Source: Candidatus Cloacimonadota bacterium
Lineage (GTDB): Bacteria > Cloacimonadota > Cloacimonadia > Cloacimonadales > GCA-2742885
DNA length: 54,124 nucleotides
Assembly: GCA_002742885.1 (NCBI GenBank)
Contig: PDOO01000037.1
Location: 1-54,124, forward strand
Direction of reading: 5' to 3'
Below are positions 33,012 through 41,678 of this stretch, piece by piece. The stretch's first letter is position 1. The number at the start of each line of letters is the position of its first letter. The notes beneath the pieces were generated by a model. The model did not search any database and was not told the origin of the DNA. It was given only the letters and a program-made list of their open reading frames with translations. A program made the position numbers and the translations under genes.

Positions 33012-34805
33012 TTAAAAGAACTTGGCGCGATTATCAATAATATGAGCTTCGGCTTTTTGTTCATCATACCATTCTCGATAATGTTTATTTTCTTTTCTGC
33101 TCGTTAAAGTTTTGCGAATACTTTCTTTTTCTTCATCAAACTTCTTCATATCCGGTTTAGTTCTGGAAATAAGATTTGCGATATAATAACCGTTATTTCC
33201 TTTCAAAGGTTTAGTCCAGCTTTTGACGGCAGTTTCGAATATTATCTTATTGTTGTCTTCGTTTTTTCCTATGCCTTTAAGAGAGCCGTTTCCTTTAAAA
33301 CCTTTATTTTCGTTAACGGTAAGTTTCGTTTTTTCGGCAACTTTAAAATATTTATCAGGCGTATTGTCTTTAACGAATTTTTGAGCTTCTTTTTCCGACC
33401 AAGCAAGTTTTTTCTCTTTTGAGACAGCAGATTTTACGCGATTTTTAACTTCTTCAAATTCTTCGATATGGGTACCTTTGGCAAAAGAAATTTCGGAAAT
33501 AAAGAAATCTCCTTTTTCTGTCTTAACCGGTTCCGGCATAGCTCCGACTTTATTTTCGAAAGCAAATGAAACGAGAGCAGGCTGTTTTCCCATTCCTGAA
33601 ATATATTGAGAATTTTCGAGGAATTTGCTTGTTTCTTTTACGTCGTATTTCATATTTTCGGCAGCTTTATCAATACCGTCTTCCTCAGCGGAAGCAAAGA
33701 ATTCTTCGGCTTTTACTTGAAGTTTTTCTTTGGTTTCTTCGGAAGGTTTTACTTCGATAAGAATATGGCTTGCTTTCACTTCTTCTTCGCCGTTTTTGTT
33801 TTTCTTTTTATCAAAAACTTTAATTACGTGAAATCCGAAACGTGTTTCCACCGGTTTACTGATTTCCCCTTTTTTCATGGCAAATGCGGCATCTGAAAAA
33901 GGCTTAACCATTTTATTTTTGGCAAAGTAACCCAAGTCTCCGCCTTTAGGAGCGGACGGACCTTCGGAAAGTTCTTTCGCAAGCTCGCCGAAATCTTCGC
34001 CTTTAACGGCTCTGTTATAAGCTTCGTTTGCTCTTTCTTCGGCTTCTTTCTTATCGGAAGCGCTCGGTTCCAAAGCAATTCTTACGTATTTGTATTTTCT
34101 GGAAGGACCTTTTTCATATTTTTCATCTTTATTTTTTTCGTAATATTCCTTCATTTCGGCATCTGTCGGCGTAACTGTATCTTTATCCGCTTTTTTTGAA
34201 TCAAAATAAATTGTTTTCACGTCAGCAAGATCATTTTGAAGAATAAATTCTTCTTTCACTTCATCATCCGTAACTTCAACCTGAGCATTAATCTCATCAA
34301 TTAATTTTTGATAAGGCAAACTTGCTCTGATTTGTTCTTCGAGCCAATCCATATTAACAGGTTCGTTTGTAACAACCGCATTCAGATATTTTTCTTTGTC
34401 GAATTTTCCGTCGGTCTTAAATATTTCGGCTTCTTTAATATAAGCAGGCGGATCATTTTTAATTTTTTCGATTACTTCCGCATCAGTAACTTTTATATGC
34501 ATTTTCTTAATTGCGCGATCAAAAATTTTTCTTTGCACCAAATTATTCCAAGCCCTTTCTCTGATTTCGGCAAGAGCTCTTTCGTCAATTTCCCTGTCAG
34601 GATTTTGTTGTTGGAAATTTCCGTATTCTGTTTTTGACAATTCATAAAACTCGTTGTAAGATATTTTATCTCCGAATATTTCTCCGACATAAGCCGATTT
34701 TCTCGAGCCTAAATTCGGTGCCGCCATAAAAGCCATACCGGCAATAAATATTATTGCAGTAGCCCAAATGATATGTTTGGATTTTGTTCTCAAAAGATCA
34801 AGCAT
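33012..34805 (-). CDS. Membrane-anchored peptidyl-prolyl isomerase, PpiD/SurA-like
   Basis: The 597-residue foldase has an N-terminal membrane anchor (about 12-30, IIWATAIIFIAGMAFMAA). A SurA/PpiD-type N-terminal chaperone region follows (about 45-210). Then comes a parvulin domain with the usual GPSAPKGGDLGYFAKNKMVKPF and RFGFHVIKV motifs (about 255-345), a shorter, partly degenerate second parvulin-like segment (ASHILIEV onward, about 360-440), and a C-terminal region. It should act in the periplasm on outer-membrane and secreted proteins, of which this window encodes many. The longest frame starts at 34862; the ATG at 34803-34805 has GGAGGAAAC well placed upstream and gives the usual MLDLLRTKSK start. 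It is monocistronic. Confidence 0.88.
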   Translation of the reverse strand: MLDLLRTKSKHIIWATAIIFIAGMAFMAAPNLGSRKSAYVGEIFGDKISYNEFYELSKTEYGNFQQQNPDREIDERALAEIRERAWNNLVQRKIFDRAIKKMHIKVTDAEVIEKIKNDPPAYIKEAEIFKTDGKFDKEKYLNAVVTNEPVNMDWLEEQIRASLPYQKLIDEINAQVEVTDDEVKEEFILQNDLADVKTIYFDSKKADKDTVTPTDAEMKEYYEKNKDEKYEKGPSRKYKYVRIALEPSASDKKEAEERANEAYNRAVKGEDFGELAKELSEGPSAPKGGDLGYFAKNKMVKPFSDAAFAMKKGEISKPVETRFGFHVIKVFDKKKNKNGEEEVKASHILIEVKPSEETKEKLQVKAEEFFASAEEDGIDKAAENMKYDVKETSKFLENSQYISGMGKQPALVSFAFENKVGAMPEPVKTEKGDFFISEISFAKGTHIEEFEEVKNRVKSAVSKEKKLAWSEKEAQKFVKDNTPDKYFKVAEKTKLTVNENKGFKGNGSLKGIGKNEDNNKIIFETAVKSWTKPLKGNNGYYIANLISRTKPDMKKFDEEKESIRKTLTSRKENKHYREWYDEQKAEAHIIDNRAKFF

Positions 34806-35118
34806 TAGATGTTTCCTCCTGAATTTTCCTGTATTTTTTAATTTTTTTTTATCAAGCTGCATGTCGTTATATTTTGTAAAAACAATTGAGCAACAGATAT
34901 AAGTTTACTTTTTTAAAGATGACATAATTTTAACCGGCTTTTTTTTGGACAAGAAAAAAAATGATATTATGATAATAAAAACAGGAATATTTGCTTTTCC
35001 CTTGATTTTACGGCTTAAAATACAGAATTGATTGTTTGACAAATAATCTTTAAAATAAAAATTTTGCTGTCATATTTTATAATAAATAATCTTAAAACGA
35101 TAAAAATAAAGGATAATA
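34806..35118. other. Divergent intergenic region
   Basis: It separates the minus-strand foldase gene from the plus-strand ybbR-like/tsaD operon. A TTGACA at 35036-35041 (plus) and a TATAAT at 35078-35083 (plus) are present but are not spaced as one promoter. No ORF or RNA is seen. Confidence 0.4.
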
Positions 35119-36018
35119 ATGATAAAAGATATCGGCTTAAAAATTCTCGCATTGACATTAGCGGTTGTTCTCTGGTTCTCGGGAATGCTTCTTTCGGAAA
35201 AAACCATAGATATTTATTTACCCATACAAACAGTAAATATACCGGATAATTTAATTTTGATGGATTCGGAAAGAAACAAAAATATAAGATTTAAACTCAC
35301 TGCCAGAGGAATTGACCTGGCAATATTTTCACTTACAAAAAAAGGCTACTGCCTTGTTGACGCATCAAATTTTAAATACTGGAACAATGTTTTAAAAATT
35401 TCCGGCGACAACGTCATACTTCCGGAATACGTCCATTATACTAAACTGGAAACAGATCCGAACAAAAAAATTCTTTTAAAGACAGATCGCATAAAATCAG
35501 TCCGACTTCCCGTAAAAGTAAAATATGCCGGAGAAAAAGACGAAATTTACTTTGCCAGAAAAAAGATGAAAATAAATCCGTCTAAATGCACCGTTACCGG
35601 ACCGGAACAAAAACTGAAATTAATAAAGACCGTAGAAACTTATCCGCTTGCCGAACAAAGAATAAAAAACTCTCATTTGGAAACTCGACTCATAATTCCG
35701 AAAGGAGCAATACAGGTTCAACCCGAAACGGCAAACATCGAAATAGAGGAAACCAGAATTATTCAAAAAATGTTCAGTCTTCTTCCCATACATTATCCTC
35801 ATGAACAAAATGTTACGATAATTCCTCAAAAAGCAAGCGTTCTTCTGGAGGGATCGGAAGATATTCTGAATAACATGAAAAAATCAAAAATAAAAATCTC
35901 CGTTAAAGATAAAAAATTAAAAGCCGGACAAAAACAAAAATTAGACGTGGAAATTCCTCCCGGCTTAAAAATAATCAAATATACACCTCAAACAGTTAAG
36001 GTAAAATCCAATGAATAA
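35119..36018 (+). CDS. YbbR-like (CdaR-type) membrane-anchored protein
   Basis: The 299-residue protein has one N-terminal signal anchor (about 8-26, LKILALTLAVVLWFSGMLL) and then extracytoplasmic YbbR-type beta domains. The recurring features are KLTARG near 57 and PVKVKY...KCTVTGPEQKLKLIKTVETYPL near 133-177 (VTGPEQKLKLIKTVETYP). In Firmicutes the relative CdaR regulates the c-di-AMP cyclase CdaA. Here no cyclase gene is adjacent; instead the frame overlaps tsaD by eight bases. The start has AAAGGAT seven bases before ATG. The fold family is fairly sure, but the cyclase-regulating role is not supported by the neighbourhood. Confidence 0.78.
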   Translation: MIKDIGLKILALTLAVVLWFSGMLLSEKTIDIYLPIQTVNIPDNLILMDSERNKNIRFKLTARGIDLAIFSLTKKGYCLVDASNFKYWNNVLKISGDNVILPEYVHYTKLETDPNKKILLKTDRIKSVRLPVKVKYAGEKDEIYFARKKMKINPSKCTVTGPEQKLKLIKTVETYPLAEQRIKNSHLETRLIIPKGAIQVQPETANIEIEETRIIQKMFSLLPIHYPHEQNVTIIPQKASVLLEGSEDILNNMKKSKIKISVKDKKLKAGQKQKLDVEIPPGLKIIKYTPQTVKVKSNE

Positions 36019-37027
36019 ATTTAAAATCTTGGCATTCGAATCAAGTTGCGATGATACATCCGTATCCGTAATAGACAGCGATTACAGCGTGTTGTCAAAT
36101 GTTACGTCCTCCCAGCCTCAACATGCAGATTTCGGAGGAGTAGTTCCCGAGTTGGCATCCAGACTTCATATGAAAAATATTATGCCGCTTACGAGAGCAG
36201 CCATGAAAGAGGCAAAAGTTTCTTTTAATGACATTGATGCCGTTGCCGTCTCGGTAAATCCGGGATTAATCGGAGCATTGCTTGTCGGAGTATCATTTGC
36301 AAAATCTCTGGCTTACTCTTTAAACAAGCCTCTTATTGCCGTAAATCACATGCTCGGACACATTGCCGCCGTTAAAATAGAACATCGCGACATAAAACCG
36401 CCTTACGTTGCATTGGTCGTATCCGGCGGTCATACGGAATTGGTTTGGTTTAAATCCGAAAAAGAATTTGAAATTATAGGCAGAACCAGAGACGATGCGG
36501 CGGGCGAAGCTTTTGATAAGACGGCAAAACTTCTCAAACTCGGCTATCCGGGCGGTCCCGTTATAGATAAACTGGCTCAAAGAGGAAATCCCGAATATTA
36601 CCGATTCCCTCGCGCAATGAACAGAAAAGATAACTTTGATTTCAGTTTCAGCGGTCTTAAAACATCCGTTTTTAATTTTGTAAACAAACTCTCCCCCGAA
36701 GAACGAGAAAAACATATCGCAGATATAGCTGCATCCGCTCAAGAAGCAATAACAGACAGTCTTTCAAGAAAAGCATCGGCAGCAGTTGCAGCCAAGAAAG
36801 CCGATACTTTAATTGTTGCCGGAGGAGTTTCAGCTAATTCCGGTTTACGCAAAAAACTGCTGAAATTAAGCAAAAAACACAAATACAAATTTTATTGCCC
36901 GTCTCTTAAATTTTGCATGGACAATGCGGCAATGATCGGAGCAGCGGCAATCAATAAATACAAAAATAAAGAATTTGCCGAACTCAATCTGAATGCTTTT
37001 TCAACCAAAGGCGTAAGATTTATTTAA
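36011..37027 (+). CDS. tsaD: tRNA N6-adenosine threonylcarbamoyltransferase
   Basis: The 338-residue ASKHA-fold enzyme transfers the threonylcarbamoyl group to A37 of ANN-decoding tRNAs. FESSCDDTSV is at 9-18; the metal ligands H113 and H117 lie in NHMLGHIAA; VSGGHTEL follows near 139-146, and the GGVSANSGLR segment near 274-283. Length is normal. Its ATG overlaps the end of the YbbR-like gene by eight bases, so the two are translationally coupled. tsaB, tsaC and tsaE are not in the window. Confidence 0.97.
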   Translation: MNKFKILAFESSCDDTSVSVIDSDYSVLSNVTSSQPQHADFGGVVPELASRLHMKNIMPLTRAAMKEAKVSFNDIDAVAVSVNPGLIGALLVGVSFAKSLAYSLNKPLIAVNHMLGHIAAVKIEHRDIKPPYVALVVSGGHTELVWFKSEKEFEIIGRTRDDAAGEAFDKTAKLLKLGYPGGPVIDKLAQRGNPEYYRFPRAMNRKDNFDFSFSGLKTSVFNFVNKLSPEEREKHIADIAASAQEAITDSLSRKASAAVAAKKADTLIVAGGVSANSGLRKKLLKLSKKHKYKFYCPSLKFCMDNAAMIGAAAINKYKNKEFAELNLNAFSTKGVRFI

Positions 37028-37078
37028 AAAAAACAAAGCAATAAATTATTTTTTACGGTAAAAATTGAGGATAGAAAA

Positions 37079-37924
37079 ATGAGAATCATCAACACGGAAA
37101 AGATTTCCGAAGAAACAGAAAAATTATTTAAAGAAATTGCTTTCGTTGCTGACAAAGAACTTATAAAACTGCAAAAAAAAGCTTTTAGAGAAGAAACATC
37201 TCCTTTGGCAAAAGACATTATTTCTATTTTACTGGATAATTGCGAAAAAGCGGAAAAAACGGAAAAACCTATCTGTCAGGATACGGGAACAGCTTTTGTT
37301 TTTTTGGAAATAGGTCAAGAGGTTCATTTAACCGGAGAAAATTTATCGGTTGCCGTAAATAAAGCGGCAGAAAGAGCTTACAAAAAGAATTATTTGAGAA
37401 AATCAATAGTAAAAGATCCTCTTTTGGACAGAGAAAATACCCAAACCAACACGCCGGCGATTATTTACACCGAAATTGTTCCGGGAGATAAATTAAAAAT
37501 TACCGTTGCGGCAAAAGGAGGCGGAGCGGAAAACATGAGTCAATTGAAAATGTTTACTCCGGCAACTCCCGCAGAAAAAATAGAAGAATGGATTGCCGAT
37601 TGCGCGATAAAAGCCGGAGGCAACGCCTGTCCGCCCATGATTGTAGGAGCAGGACTGGGCGGAAGCTTTGATTATGCCGCTTTTCTTGCCAAAAAAGCAT
37701 TATTGAGAGATCTTTCCGAAACAAATCCGCACAAAGGTTATGCGGAAATGGAAGAAAGAATTTTAAACTTAATAAATAAATCAAATGTCGGAGCTCAAGG
37801 TCTGGGCGGTAAAATAACGGCTCTTAAAGTCATGATAGAAACTTTTCCCTGCCATATAGCATCGCTTCCGGCAGCCGTAAATATCCAATGTCATGCCCAT
37901 AGGCACAAATCAATAATAATCTGA
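37079..37924 (+). CDS. Class I (Fe-S) fumarate hydratase, alpha subunit
   Basis: The 281-residue protein matches the N-terminal/alpha part of two-subunit Fe-S fumarases and related hydro-lyases (TtdA-like). The cluster-binding cysteines are C66 in PICQDTG, a Cys in GNACPPMIVG (about 188) and a Cys in NIQCHAHRH near the end. It hydrates fumarate to malate or the reverse, in the cytoplasm. The start has GAGGAT. The beta subunit normally follows at once, but here an M23 peptidase gene starts seven bases later, so the partner must be encoded elsewhere. The alpha subunit alone should not be active. An L(+)-tartrate dehydratase alpha subunit is a possible alternative. Confidence 0.88.
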   Translation: MRIINTEKISEETEKLFKEIAFVADKELIKLQKKAFREETSPLAKDIISILLDNCEKAEKTEKPICQDTGTAFVFLEIGQEVHLTGENLSVAVNKAAERAYKKNYLRKSIVKDPLLDRENTQTNTPAIIYTEIVPGDKLKITVAAKGGGAENMSQLKMFTPATPAEKIEEWIADCAIKAGGNACPPMIVGAGLGGSFDYAAFLAKKALLRDLSETNPHKGYAEMEERILNLINKSNVGAQGLGGKITALKVMIETFPCHIASLPAAVNIQCHAHRHKSIII

Positions 37925-37931
37925 GGTAATT

Positions 37932-38699
37932 ATGAAAAAAAGAAGAAATGTTTTTCCGAAAATATTAAGATTTTTAATTATTGTAAGCATTATATCTTTA
38001 ATTTATGTTTTGTACAGCCAAAACAAAGAGCTGAAAAATCGATTGCAAAAGATCAAAATCTTCGATGTGCAAAACGACACTATGTTAATTCGCAACGGTT
38101 TAACGGTTAAGGACACAATTTACGTCCGAACAAACGAATATTTGAAAGAAGCTCATAAAACTTATTCTCCTTTCGGAGGAGAGGAAACTATTGATGAGCT
38201 TATCTCACAATATATTCATATTTACAATCAAGATAAATACGGAGCAAGACGAAGAACGGGAGAATTCAGACGTTGGCACGAAGGCATTGACCTGTTTGTT
38301 CCCCGTCATACGCAAGTTTATCCTGTTTGTAAAACAGGAATAGTTACCGATGTCAGCGATGATCCGAATTATATGATTCCGGCTGACTGCGTAAACAGCA
38401 AAGGAGATTATTCAACCGTTGATGTGGAATACGGAAAAATAGTACGCATTGTTTATCCGGAAGGATTTGAATCTCTTTATGCGCATCTTGATTCGGTATT
38501 TGTGAAAAAAGGTCAAATGGTGGACAATAATACAGTCGTGGGCTTAACGGGAGTTACCGGAAACCTTATAAGAAGCGGTAAACCTTCCCACCTGCACATA
38601 GAATTGAGAGACGAAAACGGAAAATCCTTTGACCCGAAAAAAAGACTCAATTACAAATTTCCCGATTCAGATCATTATCTGGAATATATAACTTATTAA
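37932..38699 (+). CDS. M23-family (LytM-type) metallopeptidase, membrane-anchored
   Basis: The 255-residue protein has an N-terminal membrane helix (about 11-28), a short helical linker and a C-terminal LytM domain. The zinc site is complete: H116 and D120 in WHEGID, H222 in SHLHIEL. The catalytic histidines H185 (YAHLD) and H220 are also there. An active peptidoglycan endopeptidase in the periplasm is therefore expected. The start has GAGGT, overlapping the stop codon of the fumarase gene. Compared with standard LytM domains there is an insertion of about 20 residues (DDPNYMIPADCVNSKGDYST, 144-163) between the first two motifs, as in some DD-peptidase-like members. Confidence 0.9.
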   Translation: MKKRRNVFPKILRFLIIVSIISLIYVLYSQNKELKNRLQKIKIFDVQNDTMLIRNGLTVKDTIYVRTNEYLKEAHKTYSPFGGEETIDELISQYIHIYNQDKYGARRRTGEFRRWHEGIDLFVPRHTQVYPVCKTGIVTDVSDDPNYMIPADCVNSKGDYSTVDVEYGKIVRIVYPEGFESLYAHLDSVFVKKGQMVDNNTVVGLTGVTGNLIRSGKPSHLHIELRDENGKSFDPKKRLNYKFPDSDHYLEYITY

Positions 38700-38716
38700 T
38701 TCAATAAATTAAAATA

Positions 38717-38757
38717 TAAAAAACCCTTTTCGCAAATCGAAAAGGGTTTCTTTTTTC
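38717..38757. terminator. Bidirectional terminator between M23 peptidase and kdsD
   Basis: AAAAAACCCTTTT pairs with AAAAGGGTTTCTTTTTT around a CGCAAATCG loop. Both strands end in a T run, which fits its place between convergent genes. Confidence 0.9.
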
Positions 38758-38771
38758 AGGAAAATAAATCT

Positions 38772-39737
38772 TTATCCGACAACGCCGGCATTTATAAGAT
38801 CGTGCATGTGCAGCATTCCCGCCGGTTTTTTGTCGTCGCAGACAATCGGCAACATGGTGATTTTATATTTTTCCATCAAATTCAAAGCTTCCACCGCCAA
38901 CATCCCGGGAAATCCGGTTTTCGGGTTTTTCGTCATAATGGATTCCGCCAAAACGGTATTTAAATCGGGATTTTTGACAAGCATTCTGCGAAGATCGCCG
39001 TCCGTAATTATTCCGACAAGTTTTCCTTCTTTGTCTATAACGTTGGTACAACCCAAATTAGGAGAAGACATTTTCAAAATAACGTCATGCAAACTTGCAT
39101 CCGTATCTATTACAGGATTTTTCTCTCCCGAGTGCATTAAATCATCAACTTTCAAAAGCAGTTTTTTGCCGATGGTTCCTCCCGGATGAAAAAGAGCAAA
39201 ATCATGAATTTCAAAATTTTTCTTCTTCAAAACAGCCACTGCCACCGCATCGCAGGCAGCCAAAGTAAGAGTAGTGGAAACAGTCGGAACCAAATCAAAC
39301 GGTTCCAAACCCGTATCAACCCGACAATTTATAAAGACATCGGAGTTTTTTGCCAATTTGGAATCGGCATTCCCCGTAAATGCGATAATCGGACATTTTC
39401 TTAATTTGAAAAACGGGATCAAGGAAACCAATTCCGATGAATTTCCCGAATAAGAGATCGCTATAATTACGTCATTTTCCGTAATTATTCCCAAATCTCC
39501 GTGAATCCCTTCCGCCGCATGAAGAAAAACGGCAGTTGTCCCGGTACTGGTTAAGGTAGCTGCCATTTTTCTGCCGATAATTCCGGTTTTGCCTATTCCG
39601 GCAACAATTACGTGTCCTTTACAATTATAAATAAGTTCAACGGCTTTTTCGTAATTTTCGTCAATCGCATTGCCGGCTTTTAAAACGGCATCGGCAACTT
39701 TTTCAAATTCGGATTTTATTATTTCAAAAGTATTCAA
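38772..39737 (-). CDS. kdsD: D-arabinose 5-phosphate isomerase (KdsD/KpsF type)
   Basis: The 321-residue cytoplasmic enzyme interconverts ribulose 5-phosphate and arabinose 5-phosphate, the first step toward Kdo for lipopolysaccharide. A SIS domain (about 35-170) has GIGKTGIIGRKMAATLTSTG and the sugar-phosphate loop ISYSGNSSEL. GGTIGKKLL follows, and then two CBS domains (about 205-321). The start is TTG at 39735-39737, decided by GGAGATCTT just upstream; no ATG is better placed. It lies 21 bases downstream of thrS on the same strand. It implies an LPS-type outer membrane. Confidence 0.95.
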   Translation of the reverse strand: MNTFEIIKSEFEKVADAVLKAGNAIDENYEKAVELIYNCKGHVIVAGIGKTGIIGRKMAATLTSTGTTAVFLHAAEGIHGDLGIITENDVIIAISYSGNSSELVSLIPFFKLRKCPIIAFTGNADSKLAKNSDVFINCRVDTGLEPFDLVPTVSTTLTLAACDAVAVAVLKKKNFEIHDFALFHPGGTIGKKLLLKVDDLMHSGEKNPVIDTDASLHDVILKMSSPNLGCTNVIDKEGKLVGIITDGDLRRMLVKNPDLNTVLAESIMTKNPKTGFPGMLAVEALNLMEKYKITMLPIVCDDKKPAGMLHMHDLINAGVVG

Positions 39738-39758
39738 AAGATCTCCGATTCATTAAAA

Positions 39759-41678
39759 TTATTGTCTTTCGTTTATGCTTTCCAGAACGGTTTTAACGGC
39801 TTCTTCCGAAGACAAAGAACCTAAATCGCCTTTTGTATGACGACGTACCGAAACGGTATCGGTTTCCGCTTCTCTTCCGCCGACGATAAACATATACGGA
39901 ACTTTTTGTTTTTCGGCTTCTCTGATTTTGTAGCCCATTTTTTCGTTTCTTAAATCAATTTTGGCTCTGATGCCGTTTTTCCTTAATATTTCGTATTGTT
40001 TTCGGGCATACTCGCTGAAATTATCCGAAACCGGGATAACCGTAACCTGAGTCGGACATAACCAAACCGGGAAATTTCCGCCGTGATATTCTATTAACGT
40101 TCCGAAGAAACGCTCCATGGAGCCGAGTAAAGCCCGGTGTAACATGAAAGGACGATGGGTTTGATTATCCGCTCCGGTGTATTGCATATTAAAGCGTCCC
40201 GGAAGATTAAAATCAAATTGAACCGTGCTGCATTGCCATGATCTGTCCAAAGCATCTTTTATTTTTATGTCGATTTTCGGTCCGTAAAAAGCTCCTCCGC
40301 CTTCATCGACTTCATATTCTATTTCGTGTTTTTCGAGAGCAGCTTTAAGAGAAGCGGTTGCTTTTTCCCAATCGGCATCCTCGCCTACGGATTTTTCGGG
40401 TTTGGTGGAAAGATAAACCTGAAAATCGCGGAATCCGAATGCTCGCAACATCGCAAAAGAAAAATCGATTAATTTTTCAACTTCATTATCCAATTGCTCG
40501 GGCGTACAAATAATATGCGCGTCGTCTTGGGTAAATCCTCTTACTCGCATCAAGCCGTGAAGCGTGCCGGAGCGTTCGTACCTGTAAACCGTACCCATTT
40601 CGGCATAACGTACGGGAAGTTCTCTATAACTGCGTTTTTGAGAATTATAAATCTCGATATGGAAAGGACAATTCATCGGTTTCAGATAATAATCCTGTCC
40701 TTCCACCTCAATGGAACTGTACATGCTTTCGTTGTAAAATCCCAAATGACCGCTTGTTTTCCATAATTCGGCTTTACCGATATGAGGCGTGTTTACCAAA
40801 TCATATCCGGCTTTAAAATGCTCTTCTTTCCAATAACTTTCGATTACCGAACGCATAAGCGCGCCGTTGGGATGCCAAAGCACGAGACCGGGACCGATAT
40901 TTTCGGAAATAGAAAAAAGATCCAACTCTTTACCTATTTTTCTGTGATCTCTTTTCTTGGCTTCTTCCAAATTCTTAAGATATTTTTTTAATTCTTTTTT
41001 GGACGGGAAAGTAATACCGTAAATACGTTTGAGCATTTTATTGCACTCGTCTCCGCGCCAATAGGCTCCGGAAGTTTTCAACAATTTTACGGCTTTTATT
41101 TTTGAGGTATCCGAAATATGGGGACCTCTGCAAAGATCAACAAAATCACCTTGTCTGTAAACTGAAATAACTTCATCTTTATCTATTTCGTTCAAAATTT
41201 CGGTTTTATACGTTTCCCCCATTTTATCGAACATTTCCATTGCCTTTTCTCTTGGCATCTCTTCGCGTTTGAAAACCAAGGAGGCTTTTGACAATTCAAT
41301 CATTTTCTCTTCTATTTTTTCCAATTCTTCATCCGAGAAAGATTTTTCTCTGTCAAAGTCATAATAAAAGCCGTTTTCGATGGCGGGACCGATGGTTACT
41401 TTTACGTCGGGATAAAGTTCTTGTACAGCCTGAGCCATAAGATGAGCGGAGCTGTGCCAATACACTTCTTTTCCTTCGGGCGAATCGAAAGAAAACAATT
41501 TGATTGCAGCATCTTCCGTAATGGCGGAATCCATATCGACAAGTTTGCCGTTAACTTCTGCGCATACTGAACGCAAAGCAAGATTATGACTTATTCCCTC
41601 GGCAATATCCAAAGGCGTTATATTTACGGGAAACTCCTTTACGGAGTTATCGGGAAAAGTAATATTTATATTATTCAT
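39759..41678 (-). CDS. thrS: Threonyl-tRNA synthetase
   Basis: The 639-residue class II synthetase has an N-terminal TGS domain (1-60), the editing domain with HSSAHLMAQAV (about 71-81) and its later Cys/His residues, the catalytic core (MNCPFHIEIY, motif 2 RYERSGTLHGLMRVRGFTQDD with RYERSGTLHGLMRVRGF, motif 3 GSMERFFGTLIEYHGG), and the anticodon-binding domain with a C-terminal REAETDTVSVRRH. The longest frame begins at 41702, but MNNINITF at 41678 is the usual start and has GAGGAT upstream. It overlaps the lipoprotein gene by eight bases. Confidence 0.97.
   Translation of the reverse strand: MNNINITFPDNSVKEFPVNITPLDIAEGISHNLALRSVCAEVNGKLVDMDSAITEDAAIKLFSFDSPEGKEVYWHSSAHLMAQAVQELYPDVKVTIGPAIENGFYYDFDREKSFSDEELEKIEEKMIELSKASLVFKREEMPREKAMEMFDKMGETYKTEILNEIDKDEVISVYRQGDFVDLCRGPHISDTSKIKAVKLLKTSGAYWRGDECNKMLKRIYGITFPSKKELKKYLKNLEEAKKRDHRKIGKELDLFSISENIGPGLVLWHPNGALMRSVIESYWKEEHFKAGYDLVNTPHIGKAELWKTSGHLGFYNESMYSSIEVEGQDYYLKPMNCPFHIEIYNSQKRSYRELPVRYAEMGTVYRYERSGTLHGLMRVRGFTQDDAHIICTPEQLDNEVEKLIDFSFAMLRAFGFRDFQVYLSTKPEKSVGEDADWEKATASLKAALEKHEIEYEVDEGGGAFYGPKIDIKIKDALDRSWQCSTVQFDFNLPGRFNMQYTGADNQTHRPFMLHRALLGSMERFFGTLIEYHGGNFPVWLCPTQVTVIPVSDNFSEYARKQYEILRKNGIRAKIDLRNEKMGYKIREAEKQKVPYMFIVGGREAETDTVSVRRHTKGDLGSLSSEEAVKTVLESINERQ

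Noticed and set aside
35036-35083. TTGACA and TATAAT upstream of the YbbR-like gene as one promoter
   Set aside because: The two boxes are 36 bases apart, far from the 16-19 needed; in such AT-rich DNA single matches mean little.
35119-36018. YbbR-like gene as part of a c-di-AMP control module
   Set aside because: No diadenylate cyclase gene is adjacent in this window, so only the fold family is claimed.
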